Of a stretch of DNA of 64,000 bases, positions 44,201 to 51,223 are shown piece by piece. The notes beneath the pieces were generated by a model. That model worked only from the letters and a program-made list of their open reading frames with translations. It was not told the origin of the DNA and did no database searches. Numbering within the stretch: the stretch's first letter is position 1; the number at the start of each line of letters is the position of its first letter. The DNA is from Rudanella sp031411995 (lineage in GTDB: Bacteria > Bacteroidota > Bacteroidia > Cytophagales > Spirosomataceae), in NCBI GenBank assembly GCA_031411995.1, contig JANOCD010000112.1, positions 62,001-126,000 on the forward strand, given 5' to 3'. The translations under genes and the position numbers were made by a program.

Positions 44201-44363
44201 ATTCCGGGCGGGTGAACCGTTGCCCGTGGTGCGTCGCCGGAATAAGCGGGTAACCGTGCGGTGGGCTGACCAAACCGACACGCTTCAATTCGATGAAGGC
44301 GCTGACAACCGAACGCGCATCACCGTTGAGCGGGCACAGGCTACGCTCGGCAAAAGTCATTAA
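41202..44363 (+). CDS. Large heparinase II/III-like polysaccharide lyase candidate
   Basis: 1053 residues with a signal peptide (KIALAFAALLMLSGSVASA). Residues about 45-180 contain two stretches (YAYVYGYKVRLDTVDILRAE and LKVGNQTYFAVADYARLLG) like the copper-amine-oxidase N-terminal stalk domain. The middle (about 280-640) is helical, as in toroid lyases, with GNSEHQWRGMHGVVPHMDLAF and RAWRDINHVTWHLTHHL. The region YIGSGHHHADLGMFYFSGLGVNW near 730 resembles the conserved His-containing site of heparinase II/III-type lyases. A C-terminal beta-sandwich follows. It would cut a uronic acid polymer by beta-elimination, giving unsaturated ends for the GH105 enzyme of the same operon. The exact PL family is uncertain. 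Confidence 0.75.
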   Translation: MKIALAFAALLMLSGSVASAQLVTMQTPTVLPKDTKADALVTLPAPPQDQGLPYTRSAKARALVALKNTIALCAGGRYAYVYGYKVRLDTVDILRAEAVQQGGKLFAPEAFAALIGLSQFTPKPIPKGLEALADRWVYPADRKALKLPASVQRLKVGNQTYFAVADYARLLGKQVQQTPRGLLLISDQPITYLEEKDPTLADCVISLFDTPEKFIEPDLATKYIPSLRKQGKFTDHARVSPDQLRGLEVPEATWPEPPRSSYDLTGFNARLLGSAPPAPGVYPRLLFSPQDVPMLVAHIKANKLAQKGLAEIEVLFQKTWWNPISSDGRIFDMLASGKLDASAKVGGEAGAAVYHVAALTADHKPGIYNSHINYVTNCLTTMALYCLLTDNKTLGRKVANALVTYYKLVEPKVIDHLQTSDSEFGTNPDNAGNSEHQWRGMHGVVPHMDLAFSLDFAGAFMTDEQRTFMQQLIAKATYGRRTNGGDGPRRAWRDINHVTWHLTHHLCLATIEGLDGYDPEGYASGAELTRDFLTWGIDENGFAFESNGKSGGGLQFQILAMIVQARRGDNLWGHPHWRKMLTGQVYMSAPNGRETVTSGTWGGSPLSAQSILEIKSFYPNDKAADWLLSAQFPELNWATFDLAAYRKQLETNTNRLRLPGPTYPGLILSFPYATDWTPTKRDDLPLQPTWTTNTYGYMSAASDPTANASWMALHARANHYIGSGHHHADLGMFYFSGLGVNWFTESPFPKTYTGKYHNLVVVDGKAEADGPPAGATFLGTNNGKEASFATIDQTYAYTWQWCTQVMNWGTGFAKLDSSVATTGWELEPSPAMIDYFRGTMRYKMRPWWPTANFSNWTPTLRARWNPMQYVYRSVGLVRGKHAYGLVVDDAKKDENSHSYQWTAMLAKGVWQAQFDNLPPGATVLAYRQETEKIWDKPRAQPLFRPQPGEPLLLVYDLEANTPAVETATDGPDEGKGPLAYNRLTFTRTSVDARFRVLLVPFRAGEPLPVVRRRNKRVTVRWADQTDTLQFDEGADNRTRITVERAQATLGKSH

Positions 44364-44382
44364 CAAACTGAAAAAGAACAGC

Positions 44383-46176
44383 ATGCATTGGCTTGTAAAG
44401 CAACTCAGTATCGGCCTGCTGGTCGGCACCTCCACCCTCGCGTGGGCACAATCACCCGGCGCGGCCATTGCGCTCAACCCGGTTCGGCTGAGTGCATCCC
44501 AGCAGCAAACCCTCCGGAAACTGCTCACCGATCAGCATAAACGGTACGACGATCAGGTTAGAATGACCGCTACAACCGTGGATGGTTACCAGTACCACCG
44601 CGACGCTACGTCGGGTACGTTGCACGAAATTCGCGGGTCGATGGTCTACGCGCTGGGCCTCCTTAATTCGGGCGACGACGCGTTTCGCAACCGGGCGTAT
44701 GGTATTCTGGAGCGTTGCATTGCCTTGCAGGATACGGTGACCGGCTCGCCCACGCGGGGAATCTGGGGCTATTACCTGGAAGAACCGCTCCCAACCAAGA
44801 AATCGCCCCCCGATTTCAATATGGCTGATTTCAACAGCGTGACCCTGCTCGATGTCTGGATGAGTCACGGCCCAAACCTGCCTCAGGCTCTACAAACGGC
44901 CGTTCAACGCTCGTTGGTATTGGCGGCTCAGTCGATTAAGAAACGCAACATGGGGCCGAACTACACCAATATTGCGGTGATGGGCAGCTATGTCACCTAC
45001 ATGGTTGGTCACCTGTTTGGTCTGCCCGAGTTTCAGCAGTACGGCCAGAAACGCATTGAAACGCTGTACGGCTACACCCTGAAAAAAGGTGGTTTTACCG
45101 AATACAACAGCCCGACCTACACCCTTACGGCCCTCGAAGACCTGAACCGGATGCAGCAACACGTGGTTGAGCCGGGGGCTAAACAGATGGTCGATTCACT
45201 GTACAACCTGGCCTGGTCGATACTGGCCCGGCACTACCACAAGCCTACCGGCCAATGGGCGGGTCCGCACAGCCGGGCCTATCGGTCGCTGGTGACGCCG
45301 GGCTTTTATAACCTGTTGCACGAAGCCTCGAACGGTCAGTTGTTTACCGTAAACGAAAAAGCGGTGGACTGGGGGAATTATGGCCGGTTGCGCCACCAGA
45401 TACCCACGTACCTGATGGCCTACTTCACCCGGCCAACGTACCCACGCACCGAGCGGGATGTGTTTGAGATTGATGCGCCCCAGATTGTCGGTACCAGTTA
45501 CCTCACCGATCGCTTTGCGCTAGCATCGAGCAATCGATCTTCGTTATGGAATCAACGTCGACCGTTGCTGGCGTATTGGGGCACGGTAGAACGGCCCCAC
45601 TACCTACAGGTTCGGTTTTTACATGATGATTACGATTTCAGTTCGGCAGGGTTCTACAGTCAACAGAAAGACGGTCAGGTACTGGCGGCAATTAACCTGA
45701 ACACCAAAGGGGGCGACAAGCATATTAACCTGGACGTGCTGAAAGACGGCACCGTGCAGGCCCGCGACTTTCGGATTCGCTTTGAATTTGGCAACATCAG
45801 CCCCGACAGCCTGCGCGTACCAACGGGCATCAACGAACCACTTGAATTGAAGATTGACGGATTGTTTATCAACCTGAACCTGTTCACGGCGGCTTTCAAC
45901 GGCACCACTGGCCGGTGGGAAAAAGGCGGAAAAGGCACGACCGCCTGGCTCGATTTTGTGATCTTTAGCGGCCCCGATACCCGCTTTGATTTGAACACCA
46001 TTGGCGAAGCAGCCTGGGGATTCACGATGGCCGTTGGCAACAAACCCACACCCGCCAAAGCGATGAAGCCCAAATTCAGCCAGAACGAACAGGTGCTCAA
46101 AGCCAACTGGCAGGGTCTCACCCTTGAGATCCCTACCTCCATTTTGCCCCAGCCCAAAAACGTGAGCTGGAACTGA
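44383..46176 (+). CDS. Secreted toroid-like protein of unknown family in the GH105 locus
   Basis: 597 residues from ATG 44383, which begins the signal peptide (LSIGLLVGTSTLAWA); upstream ATGs lie inside the previous gene. The first 350 residues look like an alpha/alpha toroid (RGSMVYALGLLNSGDDAFRNR, FNSVTLLDVWMSHGPNL, KKGGFTEYNSPTYTLTALEDL) and the rest is beta-rich (VERPHYLQVRFLHDDYDFSS, KTGGDK-like strands). I do not recognise the family. Position 19 nt after the heparinase-like gene and 21 nt before an esterase suggests a lyase or hydrolase for the same polymer. FTEYNSPTY is a candidate active-site loop, by inference only. Confidence 0.72.
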   Translation: MHWLVKQLSIGLLVGTSTLAWAQSPGAAIALNPVRLSASQQQTLRKLLTDQHKRYDDQVRMTATTVDGYQYHRDATSGTLHEIRGSMVYALGLLNSGDDAFRNRAYGILERCIALQDTVTGSPTRGIWGYYLEEPLPTKKSPPDFNMADFNSVTLLDVWMSHGPNLPQALQTAVQRSLVLAAQSIKKRNMGPNYTNIAVMGSYVTYMVGHLFGLPEFQQYGQKRIETLYGYTLKKGGFTEYNSPTYTLTALEDLNRMQQHVVEPGAKQMVDSLYNLAWSILARHYHKPTGQWAGPHSRAYRSLVTPGFYNLLHEASNGQLFTVNEKAVDWGNYGRLRHQIPTYLMAYFTRPTYPRTERDVFEIDAPQIVGTSYLTDRFALASSNRSSLWNQRRPLLAYWGTVERPHYLQVRFLHDDYDFSSAGFYSQQKDGQVLAAINLNTKGGDKHINLDVLKDGTVQARDFRIRFEFGNISPDSLRVPTGINEPLELKIDGLFINLNLFTAAFNGTTGRWEKGGKGTTAWLDFVIFSGPDTRFDLNTIGEAAWGFTMAVGNKPTPAKAMKPKFSQNEQVLKANWQGLTLEIPTSILPQPKNVSWN

Positions 46177-46197
46177 TGCCTTTCCCCAGAATCGTTC

Positions 46198-47433
46198 ATG
46201 AAAAACGTCTTTCTATTGCTTTGTTTCCTGCTAGCCGGGGTCAACAGCTACGCGCAGGATAGCCTCCGAACCTTGACCGAAGCGACGTACCGGAATGGGC
46301 TTCCCAACTTTTTTGCCCAGGTTCGGTCGGGTAAACCCGTTGCCATTGCGTACCTGGGCGGCAGCATAACCCGCGCCGATGGCGGTTGGCGTGATCAGAC
46401 GTTCCGGTGGTTCGGGCAGCAGTACCCCGGCGTTTCGGCCCGGCAAATCATGGCTGCTATTGGGGGCACCGGCTCCGATTTTGGGGCGCATCGGGTGGGG
46501 GCGCATGTACTGGACCACAAGCCCGATCTGGTCTTTGTCGAATTTGCAGTCAATGATCACGGTAAGTCGGCGCAGGCTATTCGGGAATCGATGGAAGGTA
46601 TTGTCCGGCAAATCCGACAGGCGAACCCCAGCACCGACATTTGCTTTGTCTACACGTTTTCAAAACCTCAACTGCCGCTCTACGAACGTGGGCAATTCCC
46701 GGTGTCGGTATCGGCAATGGAAGCCGTGGCTGATCACTACGGGTTACCGTCAGTATTTATGGGTTTTCCGGCGGTTCAGCAGATCATTGCCGGGCAACTC
46801 ATCATGCAGGGTAAGCCGAAAGAATCCGACAAGCCCGTTTTTTCGGAAGACGGCGTACACCCCCTGAACGATACGGGCCAGAAAATATATGCCGAAACCC
46901 TTCAGAAGCACCTGCTGGCCCTGGCGTCAGTTGGCAAACCGGCTAAGCGTCGGCTTGAAAAGCCGCTGATGATCAACAACATGGAAAACGCGACGATGTT
47001 ATCCATCGACAAAACAGAGCGGAGCGCAGGCTGGCAGGTGGTCGATTCGCTGACGGTTGGCAAGCCATACGCGGCCTTTTTGCCCCACGTTTACGCCACC
47101 ACTGACACGGCCCAATACACCCGGTTTCGGGTGAAGGGCAGCAGCTTCGGCATTGTAGATGTGGTAGGTCCCCAAAGCGGCCAAATTGTGGTTCGAGTCG
47201 ATAATGACCCGCCCCGTTACCTCGACCGGTTTGATGCGTACTGCACCTACTACCGACTATTTTACAGCCTCGTTTCGGGACTCTCACCCGGCGAGCATCA
47301 GGTCGAAATCCGGGTTTCACCCGCCCGGCTGGACAAAGTAGCCATCCTCAAAAAACGGAATCAGACTATTATCAATCCCGACCTTTATAGCAAGCAGGCC
47401 TTTTTCATCGGTAGTATTCTAGTACGGCAATGA
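46198..47433 (+). CDS. SGNH/GDSL-family hydrolase, likely carbohydrate esterase
   Basis: 411 residues with a signal peptide (KNVFLLLCFLLAGVNSYA). SGNH blocks are clear: block I AYLGGSIT with nucleophile Ser56, block III FVEFAVND near residue 118, and block V EDGVHPLND with Asp218 and His221. A C-terminal beta domain follows (about 255-411, YTRFRVKGSSFGIVDVVGPQSG). Such enzymes remove acetyl or other ester groups from pectic and related glycans, opening the chain to lyases. It is 21 nt after the toroid gene and overlaps the next start by ATGA. The acyl group removed cannot be told from sequence. Confidence 0.9.
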   Translation: MKNVFLLLCFLLAGVNSYAQDSLRTLTEATYRNGLPNFFAQVRSGKPVAIAYLGGSITRADGGWRDQTFRWFGQQYPGVSARQIMAAIGGTGSDFGAHRVGAHVLDHKPDLVFVEFAVNDHGKSAQAIRESMEGIVRQIRQANPSTDICFVYTFSKPQLPLYERGQFPVSVSAMEAVADHYGLPSVFMGFPAVQQIIAGQLIMQGKPKESDKPVFSEDGVHPLNDTGQKIYAETLQKHLLALASVGKPAKRRLEKPLMINNMENATMLSIDKTERSAGWQVVDSLTVGKPYAAFLPHVYATTDTAQYTRFRVKGSSFGIVDVVGPQSGQIVVRVDNDPPRYLDRFDAYCTYYRLFYSLVSGLSPGEHQVEIRVSPARLDKVAILKKRNQTIINPDLYSKQAFFIGSILVRQ

Positions 47434-50015
47434 ACAGGATTATCTATCTTCTGCTGGTTTTGGTGGTTCTTGGCTTTGCGCCTGAACAGGAGCCCCAACC
47501 CGATGCCAGTCGATTCACGAAAGTCGTGCTCGACAGCGACCTCAACGAGCCGATGGAACTGGCCATTGCCGACGATGGGGTCGTGTACTACATTGAGCGG
47601 GTGGGTTATCTGAGCAGCTTTGATCCCAAAACCAATAAAAAACGGCGGATTGCCACGCTGGATGTTCGTTTTGCCGGTGAAGATGGCCTCCTCGGGCTGG
47701 CACTCGACCCTGCTTTCAGCACCAATCACTGGCTCTATCTGTACTACGGCGACCCCGTTGCTCAGGCTGGTGGGTACGTCAATGTACTGGCTCGTTTTGA
47801 ACTGACTACCAATGGTTTGTCGAACCGAAAAGCCCTGTTATACGTGCCGTTACTTCACGAAGGGGTAAGCCATTCGGGTGGTTCGCTGGCTTTTGATAAG
47901 CAGGGTAATCTATTCCTGTCAACCGGCGATAATACCAACCCATTCGAGTCGAGTGGCTATGGCCCGTTCGATGACCGACCAGGCCGACAGCGGTTCGATG
48001 CCCTCAAATCGGCGGGTAACACCAACGACCTTCGGGGCAAGATTCTGCGTATTCACCCAGAAGCGAATGGCTCGTACACGATTCCGGCGGGTAATCTTTT
48101 TGCCGTGGGAACGCCCCAAACCCGTCCGGAAATTTACGTGATGGGGTGCCGGAATCCGTTCCGCATTGCCGTGGACGCGCACACGGGTTACCTCTATTGG
48201 GGCGAGGTTGGCCCCGACGCTGGCAACGACAGCCTTCGACGCGGGCCGCGCGGTCATGACGAAATCAATCAGGCAAGGGGAGCAGGTAATTTCGGCTGGC
48301 CACTCTTTGTCGGAAATAATAAGCCCTACTACCGCTACGATTTTGACCAAAAAACGTCGGGTGAACCCTTTGAGCCGCAAAGTCCCGTGAACCTGTCGCG
48401 CAACAACACGGGTCTGCAACAGCTTCCACCGGCCCAACCGGCCTACATCTGGTATCCTTATGCCGAATCGCCCGAATTTCCGGTTCTCGGTACCGGCGGG
48501 CGTAATGCGATGGCCGGTCCTGTCTATTACTATGACGATTATGAGCCGTTTGCGGGTAAACTTCCCCGCTTTTACAACGGCAAACTGTTCATCTACGACT
48601 GGATGCGCGGCTGGGTGTTCACGGTAGCGATGAACGAACGGGGCGATGTGGACCACCTCGACCGTTTCCTGCCCGATACGCCGTTCAACCACCCCGTCGA
48701 TATGGCGTTCAATCGAAAAGGCGAGTTGTATATGCTGGAATACGGCAGCTACTGGAGGGCTAAAAACACGGATGCTGCTTTGGTACGAATCGAATACAAC
48801 GAAGGCAACCGCGCTCCCATCGCTCGCCTGACGACCAGCAAAACCGTTGGAGCCGCCCCACTGACTGTAGCGTTCTCGGCCAATGGCTCAATCGATTACG
48901 ACAAAGGTGATTCGCTGCGGTATGAGTGGTTTTTCGATGGCAAAACTGTCCAGAGCCGCAGTCCGAAACCCACCTTCACCTTCCGAAAACCGGGCCGCTA
49001 TGCCTGCCGGTTGCGCGTAACCGACAGGCAGGGCAAGCAGGCTGAAACCCAGGTGCAGATTCAGGTGGGCAATGAACCACCGGCAGTGCAACTTGTATGG
49101 CAGGGTAATCGCTCGTTTTTTAGCCCCAATAGTCAGGTTGAGTATGCGTTAACCGTCCGTGACCGCGAAGACAAAACCATCGACCCAAAACGGATGCAGT
49201 TGGCCCTGTATCATTTGCCCGAAGGAGAAGACATCGCCGGGTTGATGGCCACGGGCGACATGATTCCAAAGGGAAAAACTCTGCTGGAACAAAGCGACTG
49301 TTTAGGATGCCACGCGCTCAATCAAAAGTCGGTCGGGCCTTCGTACCTCGCCATTGCCAACCGCTACGACGAACGGGCCGTGGCCTCACTGACCGACAAA
49401 ATTATCAACGGGGGTGGTGGCGTTTGGACTAAAGATCACGTGATGGCGGCCCACCCGCAACTCCTGCGCGAAGATGCCGCCGAAATGGTTCGCTACATCC
49501 TGTCGCTGACCAAACCCCGCCCCGAACTACCGCCCAAAGGCCGGGTAAACCTCCCGCAAAAGCAGGGCAATTATATGCTGATGGCCCGCTACAAAGACCA
49601 GGGCGGGTTGCTGGGGCAGGACCTGATTCGGCTCCGCCCAACGCGGTTCAATGCCGCCGACGCTGATCTGTTCGAGGGGGTCGCCCGGCGCAACGGAACA
49701 GGTACGTCGGCGATGAATTTCAATGAAGACAAGGCCTGGATTTGTTTTAAAAACGTTGACCTAACCGGCGTTAAAACGCTGAAAGCCAGCTTCAATTCTC
49801 CTAAGCTGATTGGCGAACTGGAAGTCAGAACCGGTAGTCCAACCGGGCCGGTGATTGGTCAGTTACCCGTATCGGATACTACGGCTGGAGCAGTAACCAC
49901 GGTGCTAAACCCACAGGTGGGTAACCAAAATATGTACCTCGTTTATCGGGAGAAGTCGGGGGGCATATCTATCTGGAAACGCCTGGAGATACGCTGGCTG
50001 GAGGTCGGGTTTTAG
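47430..50015 (+). CDS. Multidomain sugar dehydrogenase: GSDH propeller, PKD, cytochrome c, C-terminal beta domain
   Basis: 861 residues with a hydrophobic N-terminal export segment. Residues about 28-465 are a PQQ-type glucose/sorbosone dehydrogenase propeller (EPMELAIADDGVVYYIERVG, GEDGLLGLALDPAF, SHSGGSLAFDKQGNLFLSTGD, NFGWPLFVGN). A PKD domain follows (about 470-560, APLTVAFSANGSIDYDKGD), then a c-type cytochrome with C624, C627 and axial His628 (CLGCH), and a CBM6-like C-terminal domain (about 700-861). It would oxidise a sugar in the periplasm and pass electrons to its own haem. It ends the operon, coupled by ATGA to the esterase gene. PQQ and substrate are inferred from the family. Confidence 0.87.
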   Translation: MNRIIYLLLVLVVLGFAPEQEPQPDASRFTKVVLDSDLNEPMELAIADDGVVYYIERVGYLSSFDPKTNKKRRIATLDVRFAGEDGLLGLALDPAFSTNHWLYLYYGDPVAQAGGYVNVLARFELTTNGLSNRKALLYVPLLHEGVSHSGGSLAFDKQGNLFLSTGDNTNPFESSGYGPFDDRPGRQRFDALKSAGNTNDLRGKILRIHPEANGSYTIPAGNLFAVGTPQTRPEIYVMGCRNPFRIAVDAHTGYLYWGEVGPDAGNDSLRRGPRGHDEINQARGAGNFGWPLFVGNNKPYYRYDFDQKTSGEPFEPQSPVNLSRNNTGLQQLPPAQPAYIWYPYAESPEFPVLGTGGRNAMAGPVYYYDDYEPFAGKLPRFYNGKLFIYDWMRGWVFTVAMNERGDVDHLDRFLPDTPFNHPVDMAFNRKGELYMLEYGSYWRAKNTDAALVRIEYNEGNRAPIARLTTSKTVGAAPLTVAFSANGSIDYDKGDSLRYEWFFDGKTVQSRSPKPTFTFRKPGRYACRLRVTDRQGKQAETQVQIQVGNEPPAVQLVWQGNRSFFSPNSQVEYALTVRDREDKTIDPKRMQLALYHLPEGEDIAGLMATGDMIPKGKTLLEQSDCLGCHALNQKSVGPSYLAIANRYDERAVASLTDKIINGGGGVWTKDHVMAAHPQLLREDAAEMVRYILSLTKPRPELPPKGRVNLPQKQGNYMLMARYKDQGGLLGQDLIRLRPTRFNAADADLFEGVARRNGTGTSAMNFNEDKAWICFKNVDLTGVKTLKASFNSPKLIGELEVRTGSPTGPVIGQLPVSDTTAGAVTTVLNPQVGNQNMYLVYREKSGGISIWKRLEIRWLEVGF

Positions 50016-50127
50016 GCAGTGAAGACCTTCTTACTCACCCTAACGTTCTGATTATGTTCAGAGCTAATAAAGGACGTTTTATTGCCAGCATTCTTGGTTT
50101 CCCGGGTAGCAATGGCCGTAAACCAGG

Positions 50128-51213
50128 CTATTTCAGGGGCACCTGCACGTTGTAGGAACTGGTTTGATCGACGGTTGTGGCCAAAAACAGAACGGCGGGC
50201 TTTCCTTTATCGAACCAAAGCTGCGGTCGTTCGAGGTAGCCAACCGGCTCTACCCGCCCATCGGTCCAGTTGATTTGCAGGGTCGAGACAAGCGCGTGTT
50301 TGGCCAGTTTCCAGTCGAACCCATCCGCCGACTCGAACAGCACCAACGACCGCCCGGCGGAGGTAAACGCGCCGTGCATATCTTTCACAATGGCCCAGTA
50401 GCGGTCGCCCTGATACCAGATAAACGGGTCTTCGGCCGGGAAATCGGTGCCTTTTGCGTTGAAAACCGTTTTGGGATATTTGATGAACGGCCCCGTGGGG
50501 CTTTCGGCCGTGGCAACCATGTGAACTACCGGCCCACCAAACACGCCCGGCCGTTTTTTGCCAACGGCTTTGTACACCAGCAGATACCCACCATCCGGCC
50601 GCTGGGCGATGGACGGGTTGCTGGTCATCAAGGCATCGGCGGCCAGTGAATCGGTGCTCACGTCGATAAGTGGACTATCGGTTCGTTGCCAGGGGCCACC
50701 CGGATTATCGGCTACCGCTACGCCAATGCGCTGGTTATTGCGATGCGTGAAGTTGAGTGCTTTCATGTTCTTTCCGTCGCCGATATTGCCCATGTAGTAG
50801 AGGTAGTATTTCCCACGGAACGCATGTACCGTCGGGTTGTGCGTACACAGGCCATCCCAGAACTGCGCCCCGCGAGGGGGCAGGGCCACATTCTGAAAGG
50901 TGTAAGGCCCAAGTGGGTCGTTGGCCGTAGCGTGGGCCACCTCCGAATGCGTCACCCAGGCATTGAAGCCCAATGCTCGTTTCCAGCGTGAATAATACAG
51001 ATGACAGATGCCATCGTTGCCGCGCACCATGGTGCCACACCAAATAAAATAGGTCGAATCGCGCACGACCGCCGTGACAGGCACCGGCTTCAGCAGTGCA
51101 CTCAGATTCAGGTCGGCCCCGTTTCCCGCTTGACCAGTAGACGCTGTTCGGCAACCCAACAGAACGAGGAGTATTACGAAAAATAGCGCAAGATCTCGAT
51201 AAATAACGTTCAT
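50128..51213 (-). CDS. GH43-type five-bladed beta-propeller lipoprotein
   Basis: 361 residues from ATG 51213, which gives a lipoprotein signal (LALFFVILLVLLGC, lipid Cys near 20); upstream ATGs extend into the GH9-like gene. Repeats of the GH43/32/68-type propeller are visible: DGICHLYYSRWKR, THNPTVHAFRGKYYLYYMGN, SNPSIAQRPDGGYLLVYKA and AEDPFIWYQGDRYWAIVKDM, which hold the typical Asp and Glu residues of this clan. Such enzymes release arabinose, xylose or related end sugars. It is the last gene of the region 4 operon, 10 nt after the GH9-like gene. The exact family within the clan, and the sugar, are uncertain. Confidence 0.8.
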   Translation of the reverse strand: MNVIYRDLALFFVILLVLLGCRTASTGQAGNGADLNLSALLKPVPVTAVVRDSTYFIWCGTMVRGNDGICHLYYSRWKRALGFNAWVTHSEVAHATANDPLGPYTFQNVALPPRGAQFWDGLCTHNPTVHAFRGKYYLYYMGNIGDGKNMKALNFTHRNNQRIGVAVADNPGGPWQRTDSPLIDVSTDSLAADALMTSNPSIAQRPDGGYLLVYKAVGKKRPGVFGGPVVHMVATAESPTGPFIKYPKTVFNAKGTDFPAEDPFIWYQGDRYWAIVKDMHGAFTSAGRSLVLFESADGFDWKLAKHALVSTLQINWTDGRVEPVGYLERPQLWFDKGKPAVLFLATTVDQTSSYNVQVPLK

Positions 51214-51223
51214 TATCAGTGGA

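Noticed and set aside
50016..50127. Candidate terminator between the convergent dehydrogenase and GH43-type genes
   Set aside because: Only weak A/T stems and a 6-bp repeat with a 20-nt loop were found; no structure convincing enough to list.
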